From assembly GCA_965644295.1 (NCBI GenBank), contig CBFFRP010000090.1, positions 62,001 through 126,000 on the forward strand: a DNA stretch of 64,000 nucleotides. The letters run 5' to 3'. The position numbers and the translations under genes are program-made. Below the pieces are notes generated by a model. That model worked only from the letters and a program-made list of their open reading frames with translations, searched no databases and was not told the DNA's origin. How positions within the stretch are numbered: the first letter of the stretch is position 1; every line of letters starts with the position of its first letter. This DNA is from Paraphysomonas bandaiensis. Its lineage: Eukaryota; Chrysophyceae. Positions 43,301-55,890 of this stretch are shown in pieces.

Positions 43301-46222
43301 GGCGGGGACGAAAGCTATTGATCCATCTGAGTACGATATACCATTGGAAGATATATTGTCACAGAAAGAGTGCTTGATTCATCTTGCTAATCAAATGCAG
43401 CAGCTGGTTGAGCGTTTGGTTCCATCTGATATGAGGGGAGGTTATGTATGCCGATTTCCAACTGAAATTGTGTTTGAAAGGAAAGATCAAAGTGTTAACA
43501 ATACTACGCATATTGTTTCCAATGATGAGTCGGTTATAACAGATGCCTCTTCAGCTACGTCTCGTATTCCCGCTTCTTGTTCTGGTATTGAGTCTGCAGT
43601 TTGTGATAGGGGAGTGGATACCAAGCCAAAACTTGATATGGTTTTACGGCACACCCATCGCCTTGTTCAGCTTGAGCGTGGGGGTTCACTTGCGGATCTA
43701 ATTGCTCGGCGGAGACAGCCAAAAGTGGTACGCATGGAGGACGAGTTGGACCGTCTTGCAGAATCCATGGCAGAGGCTGCGAAGCAGCGAATGATTGCAG
43801 ATAAGTTGGCGGCTGAAGAGTTGCATCGTAAGCTCGTGGTTGATGGGGATGATCTTTCTTCGACAAATGAAGCCATTTCCAAAGAAATATTGCCTGACAA
43901 ATCTGACATAGCACCTGCCGCTTCAAATGCAGATATAGCTCTTGGGCCACCAAAAACATTGCGAGAGGAGAAAATCCGTGAGGAACGAGCTCCATTAAAA
44001 CAAAGAAGTGAGGGCGAAAAATCCTCGAAACCAAATGATGACGAATCATCTGTGCCAGTATCAGTCGAATTTGAGGATAGTAAATTAGATGAGAGTATTG
44101 TTTCTGGGGACTATTTTGAAAAGGAGACTCTGGGCACAAGTGTTTCTGCTTCTCCTCGGGACATGTTTGCCTCTGCAGATGATATTTCGGTGAGTCCCAG
44201 TTTGATTGACGACCATGTCAAGGTACCATCGACCAGACAGCAGAAGTTCTTGGAATCAGTGAAGTGCCGCCCACCACAATCCCTCTCGCCAGAAGAAGTT
44301 GAGAAAGTTCTCAAAGAAATAAAAGTTAGAGGTGAAATATGCGTGTTTGAAAGAGGTGTCAAGACGAATTTCCGTGAAGGTACTTCAAGATGGCATGGAC
44401 ACGTTAGTACTACTGTTTATGAAGCTGCATGCTGGGATAACATCGAAGGAGTGGGACGGAGTTTCCGATTCGTGGTGTATGAAACTAGAACTGCCTGCTA
44501 CTATGAGGGTGTCGTGCGATCTACAAAACATCTTCGTGAAGTACTTGGCCCGACTGCGCAACACTTGCTTCATGCGGAAAAAACGAAAGAAATGGTGCTA
44601 TTCATCTGTCGAAACAGGTTAGAAGTAGTCAGAAACACTACAACCTGGGATGGCGTGCCAGTAGAAGACCCCATGGCTCCTGCTTATCGAATTGAGTTCA
44701 AGACTGATCGTTTATATACCGATGAAAAGATTACCCCTGCCTACGTTGGAGGCGAAGCTGATGCTGAGGCGAATAAAGATAAACTTATTGACAACGGTAA
44801 CCTCCTGTCGTTTTTATTATTTTTTTTACAGTTCATTTTGCAGTTGAAGCTCGTGGTAGGAAAATTCTTCGCATTGCGAAACGAATCAGCGGTCTGTTAT
44901 TACAACTGGTCGTGTTTGAACTTCCGTCCGGTGATGTGGAAAAAGCGAAGGCGGCCGAGGAAGAAGCCAAAAAGAGAGAGACTGAAGGCAAAGAAGGTAA
45001 TACGTCAAAGGCGAGTAATCCTCCTCGTGTGGCCACGAAAAAGCGAGCGAATATGGAGCAATATATATCTCCTCCCATTCGTGTTGTTGGTTACGATCCG
45101 CGCACTAAGAAGCGTTCGGTTCTTTTCATCCCACCGGAAGCTGTGATGGAAGTTGCTGGCGGTGCCTATTCTCAATATCTAGAGTTTGACCGTAGACGTG
45201 AGTTGGGAAAGCTAATATGTGACGCGCTGCAGCTTAACTTCCCTCGAGGTGGTGGATTTGATATGATTGTTCCTTGGTCTAAGGCTACGAAAGAGTCTAT
45301 GGGCGCAGTGGCCTCTGATAAGACTTCATGGAGATCTTCAGCTGAACGTATTCTACGAAGACCTGGTAAAATATTCCGGTCAGCAATTTCGATCACTGGT
45401 TACAATATCATCGTATCCGTTTACGCCACCGGTATTGGTTCAGATGGGGCCGTGGGTGACGACAAGACCGTTGTCGTCAACTTCTATTCCTCGCTGGCAT
45501 CTGAGGCAACTGAAATTCGATTGCCAGAAAATATACAGGTTGAATATTTAGGACAGCCTGTGATGAATTACCCGTCAGGGGAAGATCGATCCACAGCAAT
45601 AAGGAATATGTGTAAATACTTTCGCGTGGATATATACGATGATCCCGATGTTGATTCCAGGAGAATTCTTGATGTGGAGATGCTCCCACATGGGAATAGT
45701 TCGAAGCCTGATTCACGACTTTCAGGAGCTGAAGATGATATTGGTACACAGGGTTTTTTGCCACCTGAGTCAACAGGAAAGCTTCTCTTCCGCAGAAATA
45801 CTCAAGTGTATGTTGTAGAGAAGGGCGGTTTGTCAGATGTAGAGTTTTTGGTATCGCTGTATACTAAGACAGAACAAGAAGGCGCAGAGAGGGGTATTGT
45901 GGTAAAAGTATACGATCCGAAGATTTCAGTCACATTCTTTCAAGACTACGGACACAATGAAATCATCGCGCTCTGCAATCAAGCAGATGAGCCTGATCTT
46001 CTCAGAGATATTGTCACTACCCGCGATTATGTTTGTGGTGAAGCTGATGATACCTTAGAAGAAGGCTTGGTTACACCAAGTGAAAAGGAAGAGTCTCAGG
46101 AGAAGATGAATGAGTTAATTTCTATACTCTGTGATATAGTTACGAAGGATATAGGGATGACGACGAATTCTCAGGGAGAGAGAAGCTTATGTTCTCGTAG
46201 TTCTGTTTTTGAACCAAGTTAA
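37370..46222 (+). CDS. Giant IQ-motif and EF-hand protein (2896 residues)
   Basis: Four exons: 37370-38584, 38664-39494, 39543-44796 and 44832-46222, all in phase. The first ~400 residues are Ser-rich with a helical block (about 140-260). Residues ~540-560 are coiled coil. At least three IQ calmodulin-binding motifs lie at about 640-710 (VIQTRVRGMCARLR, IEIQRHFRGMSSR, IKIQKIWRRIL), the second and third split by the intron at 39495. A long helical region follows, then a canonical EF-hand loop DCDGNMGLDRNE (about 1240). The remaining ~1300 residues contain at least five similar beta-rich segments of the form V-x-aromatic-YEPRT-x-AT-x-EL-x-L (for example IIAYEPRTQATSELRL, FVVYETRTACYYEGVV, IRVVGYDPRTKKRSVL). 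Calcium/calmodulin-linked scaffolding, perhaps axonemal, is an inference from domains. I do not recognise a named orthologue. Confidence 0.8.
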
Positions 46223-46652
46223 TGCATATTTTCTGTTTGTTTCGCATGTGTTTGTGGTTAGAATGTTACATAGTGATTTGGTACGTTAGTCACCGTAATA
46301 ATGTGTGTTTTTACACTTATGGAGCTGTTATGTTGCAGTGTTTTTCAATGGTTAGTAAACTGAATGTGTCTCTTAGGCCAAAGGTGTAACAAGTTGCCTT
46401 TATTTCGTATATATCGTAGTTAAGGCAACATGTCGTGGCCTGGAATAATGGATGTATCACAATCACATGAAGCGGCGACTGCTATGCTCTATGCTGTAGT
46501 CTAGTGTTATAATATGTACCGCCCACTCAGGACCTTAATACAGAACCCTGTACCTCAGAGCCTGGCGGAACCTTATCCCAAGGGGAGACCCCCGGACAAC
46601 TCGCGCCAGTGAGTCCTAAGACACACAAGCAGGGCGAAACTCACAAACAACA
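46223..46652. other. 3' spacer of the giant gene, no gene seen
   Basis: AT-rich to about 46500, then GC-richer DNA (about 46540-46640) that reads like decayed repeat sequence. No ORF is recognised. Confidence 0.4.
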
Positions 46653-46840
46653 AGAACGGAAGTGGTTGCACCATGGTGCTTGCGGCGACGCACAAGCAGC
46701 TTCTGTAGCGCTAAATAGTAGGATAATAGAATTTGTGCTGATTAGTTATGGGTAGAGGTCTAACTAGTAGATCTAGCATACCACTGGCCACTATATCGGA
46801 ACGAGTTTTTAACGCCTATTGCTAAATAAAAAGACTTTCA
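46653..46840 (+). repeat. Interspersed repeat R1, copy e (forward, tail half)
   Basis: It contains GAACGGAAGTGGTTGCACCA, GGTGCTTGCGGCGACGCA, GTAGCGCTAAATAGTAGGAT, and ends AACGCCTATTGCTAAATAAA then AAGACTTTCA. Only the tail half is present. Confidence 0.7.
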
Positions 46841-46988
46841 ATATAAAGACTTTCAATATAATATGTACCGCCGACTATGGGCTTCGGTTAAATAATCAAT
46901 TTTGTATGTTGGGTAGTCTTGAAGTTAACATATAAGAAGGAAGAGTAAAGAGTATAGTCGAAGATGTAGAAGAATATATTTTTATATA

Positions 46989-47140
46989 TCAAAGTCTTAT
47001 CAAGAGCACTAGGCGTCAAGAATCCGCACCAAAAAAGTAGCTAGATTAAAACTAGTCAACTTCTACAAGTAACTCACTAGTACAAATTTTCATATCCTAC
47101 AATGTAACGCAAGCACCAAAGTGCGACTACTTCCGTTTTT
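46989..47140 (-). repeat. Interspersed repeat R1, copy f (reverse, tail half)
   Basis: It begins TCAAAGTCTTATCAAGAGCA and ends CGACTACTTCCGTTTT. With R1e it forms a tail-to-tail inverted pair separated by about 150 bp. Confidence 0.65.
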
Positions 47141-48720
47141 ATGTTAGGGAGAAGATCTCTATCGACGTAAGTCCTTGGAGTACAGATGGGTTTAGGCAGG
47201 GGAGGTCCTTGGGGTAGGGCTTTGCAAGGCTTTGGGTAGGCACAGGATTCTGTATTAGGGAGTCGAGTGTTCCTATAGCCTGAGATACGTGGGCGAGGGG
47301 GTAGAAAGAGGCTCCAGTATGCCTGGAGATTTCGCGGACTGCGAGTAGAGCTTGGGCGAAGTAATATAGCTGGCAGCGCCCGCGCTGCGGCATTTCCACT
47401 TGTGCAGGGTTTGTGGGGTTGGTAGACGTGTGGGGTCAGCTATGTCTCCTTGTTGCACCTAGTATGCGACGAACCCGCGGTTTCCTACGTTTCTGCCGGG
47501 TTATAGCGGAAAGTCTATGTGGCCCCTTGGGTGTGGTAACGTAACGGCGACTGCGGTCTTGAATCAATTATTTTGCGGCTGTATATAGAGCGGCTGGAGA
47601 AGATTGGCAACTGCCTTTTCTAGATTACGAAGTCCTCGTGAGCTCAAAGCACAGTTGTATTGTGCGCCAAACACATTCTCCAGCTGGGACTCAGTGATAG
47701 TCCCCGTCCAGAGTCGCTCAACCTGCGATGCTGAGATATTCCAGGCTCCACTGGAGAGTCTCTTGAGAATGGCGCCACGCCAAGTTGTTGGCAGGGTCGG
47801 GTCTCGTTGTAGGTCCCGGAGTCTCTTCTTGTGTCTCTGAAAGGCGGATTCTCATATCTGTGAGATGGAGTCGTGAGAGAGTCAAGTCGAAAACCACAGG
47901 CAGTGCATGTGGCGTTGTTCAGGTCTAGACCATATTTTGTTTTGGACCAATTCTTACCAATGCAGAAGGATTTGTCCCATACCAGGGCTATGTTGAGTAT
48001 GCGCTGTCGCAGGTGTGAACTGTCCTTAACCTTTGTTCTGTGAACAATCTGCCAGAGCCAGTTTATGCGGAAGTAAGGCACCACTCTCTTTCCAGAACCA
48101 GGTGCGCTATCAAGATTATGATCGTAGAGTTGGTCGCGAAGCGCAGCATAATTCACAAGCGTCCATTGGTCACGAAGGGTTGAGAACTCAGTGATCATAT
48201 AGTCTGTGACGTACGTCCGGCGTGTATCAGAAAGACGTCAGTGCCATACTCGGTTTCATGGCTCGGTTTCACTGAAAGTGTAGTTGTGACGGCTTAGCAT
48301 GCGGTCAACCTCTAACCAGCTACCCTGCAACCGCGTCTGCTATGTAAATTCATATGTCCATTCAGCTTCGTCAGTGGTGCGCCTTTCGGGGTGGGAGCGG
48401 ACCCAGCTAATGTTCCTCTTGGTAAACAGCTTAGTTGCCACGATGCTCTCAAGGAAGACCCCTTTGGCACGATGCCCTAGCGCACGTCGTCGTGAGGAGA
48501 GGGCTTCCACAGCTATCATGAATACGGCCTTACAATCAGTATTGGTAGGAATGTGGACGGGTGCTCGTGAGGTGAGTATGAGAGCTATGATAACTGCTAG
48601 TAGTTCTTACGCATATGGGTCAATGCCTTGTATTTGTAGTTTCCATTGGTTTGGCATGTATAGATTTATAGATAATCTAGTTGTCCGTGGAGATAATAGA
48701 TTTAATGGAGCAAACTTAGA
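47141..48720 (-). mobile_element. Decayed LINE-type retrotransposon 3' end (RNase H and zf-RVT-like)
   Basis: In reverse translation, about 48620-48290 reads MIAVEALSSRRRALGHRA and ISWVRSHPERRTTDEAEW, like the end of the RNase H domain in RNH-bearing LINEs (W-V-x-x-HPE-R). About 48198-47644 reads HRTKVKDSSHLRQRILNIAL, then GLDLNNATCTACGFRLDSLT, then HRYENPPFRDTRR after a frame change. The C-x-x-C...H...R pattern resembles the zf-RVT module near the LINE C-terminus. Stops and frameshifts are frequent. A second shorter copy lies at 60640-60870. Class assignment is moderate; the reverse transcriptase itself is not present. Confidence 0.55.
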
Positions 48721-48724
48721 ATGA

Positions 48725-49650
48725 ACTCGTGCCACTCTTTTTTAAAAGTAACCTTGTATGATATCAAGCATACAGCTGAAAAATTTACAGCAGCGTAGAT
48801 GTATACATTACGTATGGATGATTAGATTACATGAAGAGTTCAATGATTATCTCATTCTCACAAGGTCAATCAGATGACGGAAACTTAATGAAATTAGCAT
48901 ACGTACATATATAAATTTTCTACATGGAGTGTTTTGGTCGACCAGAAATGCAGAAGACGACAGTGATGTTTAGCGATAAGCAGATCACAGACTTATACCA
49001 CTGTCTCGTATAGAATATTCGAGTACTGATTAGTTAAATTCTTTTCAATGCTTTACGTCTTTGCTCTTTACTTCTAGTTTGCAGTTGCAGCAGTAGATTC
49101 TTTGCATATAGACACGTATACGATGCACCTCACAGCATAAATGCATACTCGAAACAAGCCCATGCAATGTGTGTTATTACAGACACGTGAAGAGTATCAG
49201 ATACCCATACCCTGATAGCATTATGCTGCATCTACTAGTCAAGCATATCAATCTCTCCATATCTGACTAGATACCGCCAGGATCTGCCTGATAATCCGGC
49301 AGTTGACACACTGCTCTGTCAGTATACAATACGGACTACAGTCGTATAATATTCAAAACTCATGAAGGCTAAATATCCCTCTATTTTCACATTTCTGTGT
49401 GTAAATCCCACTTTTCTAAGATCTGTACAGCAGTATGTTTCACTTCTCAGTTCCTCTCTATGCATATGTACAGTGTAGGTATATATATATGTGTATATGT
49501 GTGTATATGTATATGTGTATGTGTATGTGTATGTATGTATACGCTACAACAGAATTAATTTGAACGAGAGTTTCTTCATAGTTACGCATGATGTCATCGA
49601 CGCACCTCATACACCCTCCTGTGTCGACTAACTTGAACTGATCTACATAT
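48725..49650. promoter_or_regulatory. Upstream region of the TTLL gene
   Basis: No ORF is seen. It ends at the ATG at 49651 and includes the simple repeat at 49479-49543. As the only spacer upstream of this gene it should hold its promoter. Confidence 0.45.
49479..49543. repeat. TATATG/TGTATG microsatellite
   Basis: Alternating TATATATATATGTGTATATG and GTGTATGTGTATGTATGTAT runs, about 65 bp, lie 110 bp upstream of the TTLL start codon. Alternating purine-pyrimidine DNA of this kind can adopt left-handed or unstable structures. Confidence 0.8.
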
Positions 49651-52600
49651 ATGATGTTTACTGACTCTCCTTCATGTGAGGAAGGGGTGATCTCAGTGAA
49701 AGAATGGTTCTCTAGCTCTCCATTAGAAGAGTTTGAGCTGCATGAGGGGGATATGAGTATGGAGGAATACTGGGCTCAAATGACACTCTCTTATGCAGAA
49801 AATGAGAATGGAAGTTTAGATGAGGATGATGATGAGGAGGATGAGGACAGCAGTGATAATGAAATAGATTTTGGTGATGAGTTTGTTATGCAGCCTCACA
49901 ATGGCGCCATTCTTAGTTTAGCTACTGGTATAAGCGACGATGAGGACGAGGAAGAGGAGGAAGAAACGAGCTCACGTGATGACAAGTCTGATTATTGTGA
50001 TGATAATAGCAGTGGTCATGAGTATGATGATGACGGTGGACATGAAGGGTTGTTCGACAAGTATATGACTAGTCCGAGACCTACGGATGCCTCAGTCAAC
50101 AAATCTACTCGTGATGAGCAAAATTTCTTTGGTCAAGGGATAGAAAATGAAGATAGCGACGAGGATGGGGTGACTGCCGACCTTTTAGGTGTATTGGGTG
50201 ATGGTGCACAGTCACAACATGACCAAACGAGTACTCCAATGTCGGAGCATAGTCATAAATCATCTCCTCAAAAGTCCCTCTCAATTGCGCAGAATAATGG
50301 TAATAATAGTAAATCGAATCCATATGAAGGCCAAAAACGCCCTGTTGCACAATCGAGAGGAAAGAATGGGGTTACAGAACGCAAGAGTGAACGTAAGGCA
50401 CTGGTAAAGAGACACAGAGCTGCTCATGACGCGGAGAAGAAACACAAAGTACGGCGACACGTTTACTCATACAACGTCATCATATGTTTGTGTATAGATG
50501 TGGCTTCTTGAGATGGTTGAGAAGAAACGGCAAGAGGAAGCTGAGTTAATGGACAAAGTGCGGAAGGCAGAACTGAAGCGAAAGAAGTTCAAGGAGGTGC
50601 GTCTTGTTTCATCGAGTTGTGTATGTAATTATTCGCATACACTATAAGTATATGAACTTGAAGTACAATGTACCTTCATTGACGCTATCCATGTAGGCTC
50701 TACTTGAAAGGGCTCGTGCCAAGCAGCAGGCGCAGCAGGAGGTAGACAATCAGGCACATGAACAGGAAGTTTCTAAACCAACGAAGAAGGTAATGAAAGT
50801 AATCAGATTTATTCCCCAGTATTTCATGTATAAATGTCAAAATCACTTATCGTACTACACTATTTCTGAGTAGTTTTATTTGTGTGCAATGTTGGTTGCG
50901 GTGTACGACCTCTGGCGTTGATACTTCACGCGGTAGTCTCATATATTGTACAGAAAGTTAAAAGACAACCTGCAGTCGATAGCAGCTGCGCAGTGCCAGG
51001 CAAAAAGAAAGATGATGGAGGTGTTGAGGATGGAGATGAGGAGGCCCTTTTGAAGGAGGAGGCGGAAGCTAGAAAGCAGGTGATGCTGCATTCGTACCTC
51101 GGAGTTTATATGAGTGATGTCAACTGGTACTCAGATGGAGGAAGCCATCAGGATACGGAAGAAGTTTAAGCGACAACAGAAGAAGATTCTGCAATCTCTT
51201 AAGCAGAAAAAAATAGAGGAAGAGAAGAAGGTGCGTTTTCCGTCATGTAATGTTGCCAGTATTTGCTTTTGTGTTGCTTTATCATTCGAATCTTAGATAA
51301 TGGAAGCTATGGAGAACGATGAGCGGGTTAAGGAACGATTGAGGAAGAGGTGGGGTTGGATAATTAACCTAGCTGTGTGACTTCTACTTATATCACACAA
51401 ATGACTTGTGACGTTAGAAACTAATATTTATGCCACAGAAACGAAAAACTGCTTCGAAAACGAGAGGTTAAAGTTGGCACAAAGCCAGGGGGAGAGGGAG
51501 AAGAAGGACAAGACTGGGCAGCAGGTGTACATGAAGTGTGTTTTAGTAACGACTTGGTATCTTCAAGTATATGCGCATTCTGCAGTGAATAGTAATAGGA
51601 GTATATAGTTAGGGATGATAGTGTTTTTGGATGCTGAAGCCATAGCGGATGCCATAGTGGATGTTGTTATTATTACCACGTATTGATAGAAATTGTTGAT
51701 TGTTTCAGGAAGTGGTGTGTCTGCTGTCCGCGCCTCTCGATCTCAAGGAGACCCAGCTGTCCCTATTACTGCGACGGAGTCTGAGTCATCGCACCCAGAG
51801 CGGGTAGGAAAAGTTACCCGTCGTTCTCGCAGTGTCAGTGCCGCAGATCGCTCTGCTGGTGCTACCGAAAGCAGCTATGGGGAAGAATCAGCTAAGCCGC
51901 GCAAACCCCGTAAAATGGCTTCCTCGTCCATGGCTGATGAAATATGCCGAGAGGGCGCGCAAGAAGATGATGGAAAGGATGAGAATGCCGATGAGGTAGC
52001 TGCTAAGGAGCGACGTAAGTTGGAAGCTAAGAGACGTCAAGAGAAGGTGGCCGCCCAATTGAAAGCCCTATCAGAGCAACGCCAAATGGCTGCCCTTAAG
52101 GCAAAAAGGCAAGAGGATAGAGCTAAGAAACGCGCCGATCTTCTTTCTGCCCGTGTTCAAATGGAGTTTTCCGAACGGAAGCTTATGGCGAAAGAAGATA
52201 AGTATGCGAATCCTGGCTGCCTGGGGGAAATGATGCTAACTAAACCAGAGGCTACTGATGCCGAGGCTCCGAAAAAGAAAGTCACCCCGGAAATGGCTGA
52301 AGCAATGTTTAACCGACTTCAGGCACGCCAGGCCAAGTCTAAGGAATGTGCAGACGCAAGAGCGAACTCTATGCCACAAGCACGTGATTTTGCAGACTGG
52401 AAGAAAAAAAATGCCGTACCCTCCGATGCAAAGGTGTTCTGTATGACGGGTTGGTACCCCTGTGTAAAGTCAGCTCTCCTTCAACGAGGGTGGTACTTTA
52501 ACCCTGATCATACCTCTCCTTACTGTGACCTGAAATGGACATTGCGCTCATCGGATGTAACAGCTGAAACTCTTCAACCGTGGCAGCTAACCAATCACTT

Positions 52601-55001
52601 CATGAAGAATATCGCACTAACAACAAAGATTGGTCTCCTGAAAAGCCTCCAACAGCTGGTGTGGATAGCTGATGCTACGGCGAATGATATAATCCCTCGC
52701 GGTTATGATTTGACTAATGCCATTGAAATTCAGGAGTATATCGATGACTTCCGTATTCAGCAGGCGGAATGTATCTTGAAAAAGCTCTATCACACTGCAA
52801 CGGGGCTGGATAAGCCTAAATCTTTTAAGAAACATGTCCCAATGACGCCACGGACTTCTCCCAGGGAGGCAGAGGGCGGAAATGGGAGTCAAACTCCCCA
52901 AAGAAAGGATGAAGATGTGGAAATTATTGCGGAAGTTCCCGAGCCGATTGTCGATGTAAATAAGTTACTTGTCAATCGAGCGGTGTTTTCGGCTTGTTGT
53001 GCAATTCTGGAGCGGTTTTTGAAACCATACTATTCTGATTGTATTGACAACGAACCGCAGTACGACGACAACTATGCTGTGAGCGCCTTGGAATGGGAGT
53101 TGATTAGCGAATACGACATTTCATCGACCCACATACTTCCTGAGAATGCGCCAGAGCCGATCGATGATTTTATACAGGATAAGAACGATGGCACGGATCC
53201 TGGCTCTCCGTTGAACACAGCTAAGCAAAGACAAGCCGTAGCACTGGCTAATAGGAACAGTAGACTTCAAAAGAAGCACGAAATGAAGGCAAGACAAGAG
53301 GCGTCCAATCATATCAAGGAACTTGTGCCTCTAGGTGAAGATGGACTCCGCACGGTGCATGAATTACTTAGTAAATGCAATATTATCAATTATAACCAGA
53401 CGAGCTTGAATGGGAAGGGAGCGAGCGCAATGAATATGTGGATTGTAAAACCTGCTGCCAAGAGTAGGGGGAGAGGCATTACAACTTTCTGTGATCTGAA
53501 AAAGCTTCTGGATTATGTGGAGCTAGGGCGAAACGGGAAGTCTTGCCTGACTTCATCGCACTGGATTGTGCAAAAATATATGGAAAATTCGATGATAATT
53601 GCTAATAGAAAGTTCGACTTACGCCAGTGGGTACTAGTATACGACTGGAACCCACTCACGATATACTTCTTCGATGAGTTTTACGCAAGGTTCAGCGTAG
53701 ACGAGTACTCTACGAGCGAGGAAACGATGGATAATGCTCATGTGCACCTCGTTAATAATTCTATCGGTAAGACTAGCGAAAAATACCACGAGAAGTGCGT
53801 AACAGATAATGGGGAGGTACTCGATGGGTTCATGCTGTCACATGAGCAGTTTTGCTCCTATCTTGAGTTCAAGTCAGGCGACCCTGGTATAGTATCGAAT
53901 CTCAAAAGTCGCATGAAAGATATGGCTGTGTGGAGCTTAATGTGTGGTTCTGATGCTATTGAGCACCGCAAAAATTCCTGGGAGCTCTATGGGTTCGATT
54001 TTATGGTGGACGACGAGTTTAATCCTTGGTTAATTGAGATAAATTCATCCCCTGCCTGTGACTACAGTACGAAGGTGACGGAGCGGTATGTCCAGAAAGC
54101 TCTTGTTGAGTTGCTGTCAGTTGTTTTAGACGTTAGGGAGTGGGAAAATACACCCAAAAAAGTAAGGGGAGAGAAGCCTGATACTGGTGGGTGGGAGTGT
54201 ATATATACTGGTCCGTACCTGGAGACCCCTGCCTCCTCTTTTGGAACCGATATGTCTGTTAAGGGAGAGGCAATGAAGGTCCCTAGAAAGAAAGCACCAA
54301 TGTACACTACTACTCTGTTCAGTGGAAAACAACTGGGGTCTTCTCCTCCTAGAGAAAAGAAGGAAGCCGGATATTCCAAGGCCGTGGAATCGAAGAAATC
54401 CATCCCTTCTGAGTGCACTAGTAAGAGAGCCGCGTCTACGAGCAATACGTTTGTGAAATATGACCCGAATGAGTGTAGTGATTCTGAGGAGGAAAGCGGC
54501 AGCCCTGGGCCTGTTAAACTGAAGCCTTCTCCGGAGCGTGCACGAAACTCTACTGCTAGTAAATCTGGCAAGCGCCCAGAGCATCTTCCTCGCGCCTCTG
54601 AGAAATCTCTAAGTGGTAGTAGAAATGCAGAGAGAGGCGACACCGTACACAGCTCTATTTTGCCTCCCAGTCAAGTTCGTGCTGCTGCTCTTTCTACCAT
54701 CGGAGGTGAGACAGAAGTCGAGCCTGTACGCTCTGTAAATAGTACCCGTGGGTCCTTTGTAAGCAGCCGTGGCACTGACAGTGGAACGGTTGCAATGCTA
54801 AACGATAGCGACAGTGACGATGAGGGACAGCCGGTTGGGGCAGCTAAAATAGCTCCAGAGACTGCTACAGTTGCTGCGGTCACTCAGCCGAAGAAAATGT
54901 CTATCAAAAGTCGCGCTAAATCGGGTGTGCCGTCAGATAGCTGTTCAAATAATGCCAGTGGTGCACCGATTCCAATAAAAACTCTGACTCTCGATTTCTA
55001 A
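49651..55001 (+). CDS. TTLL3/8-type tubulin glycylase with long acidic N-terminus
   Basis: Eight exons: 49651-50448, 50498-50596 (an alternative acceptor gives 50513), 50697-50789, 50954-51079, 51135-51230, 51297-51349, 51439-51524 and 51709-55001, giving 1547 residues. Residues 1-240 are strongly acidic (EDDDEEDEDSSDNE), then comes a Lys/Glu coiled coil (about 250-640). The TTL fold spans about 690-1265: FCMTGWYPCVKSALLQRGW, then NMWIVKPAAKSRGRG (ATP binding), WIVQKYMENSMII, KFDLRQWVLV, DWNPLTIYFFDEFYARFS, and NPWLIEINSSPA (metal binding). The WIVKPAAKSRGRG and W-x-P-LTI-x-F sequence set matches TTLL3/8 glycine ligases, which add glycine to tubulin in cilia. The C-terminal ~280 residues are Ser-rich. 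The enzyme class is firm; glycylation rather than glutamylation is inferred from similarity. Confidence 0.85.
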
Positions 55002-55890
55002 TTGTGCATTGCCATATGTAGGTGTAAATATAAGTTGTGCATGTCTCATTTATATATAACGATGCTCTATCACGTAATGAACTTAAAATTCTTTATTGTA
55101 CTGGTATGGGCTGTGTTCTATTACATATGAGCTAGGGGGCACCGCATATGCAATGTGTTACGCGTTACGGTTACGCAGATAGTAAGTACTTGTGACTAAC
55201 ACTACTTTCATTTCTCTAGGCGTAATACAATTAAAAGCAGCAAGAAAATAGAAGTAACTGCACACTATAGTTATAGTTTATTTGTCGGTGTAAAGAATGT
55301 GAAAATCATTCCCCCCCGCATAACCTATATTTATTTCACTCTTGCATTCAACATTTGGTGTCTATGTGTCTATACCGATTTACATCAATCAATAAAGTGT
55401 TGTATAGAGCATTGAATCATGAGTATGATGTTTCATTATACGAAATGCTTTCATCATCATTTATACATTATTACAAACTAGAGCCTTCAAGAATGACTGT
55501 AGGTTTTGTGAAGCGCATCGACGTTGGTTCATATATTGCATCACTCTTGAACTTGGGATCCACATTCAAGACTAGCACAATGTTAATATCATTCTAAAGT
55601 ACCACTCTACAAAATTACTTCAAGACCTTGATAACTATTACTGTGGGGCAATTACAGACCAGTAAATATAACTACATATTAATGGGCCAATTGCACAAAA
55701 TCCCCTATACTACCCTATAGATCTGCTTGATTCCATGCGCTTTACTGTGCGCAAGTACTTATGCATGTCTTCAAGGTCCACTCTTCCAACATCTTGGTAA
55801 AGTGGTCCGGTTCCTTTGAAGTCCAAGCTTTTCACCCTATTCCATGTATGATAAATTAGACATTAAATATATTTCATCATTAGGCTACAC
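55002..55890. other. Convergent spacer, no gene seen
   Basis: AT-rich, between the 3' ends of the TTLL and coiled-coil genes. An 80-residue ORF at 55355-55597 has no protein-like features. No shared repeat was noticed. Confidence 0.45.

Noticed and set aside
43555-44139. 194-residue reverse ORF
   Set aside because: It lies antisense inside the long third exon of the IQ/EF-hand gene and has no recognisable motif.
54062-54643. 193-residue and 152-residue reverse ORFs
   Set aside because: Antisense shadows of the Ser-rich C-terminus of the TTLL gene.
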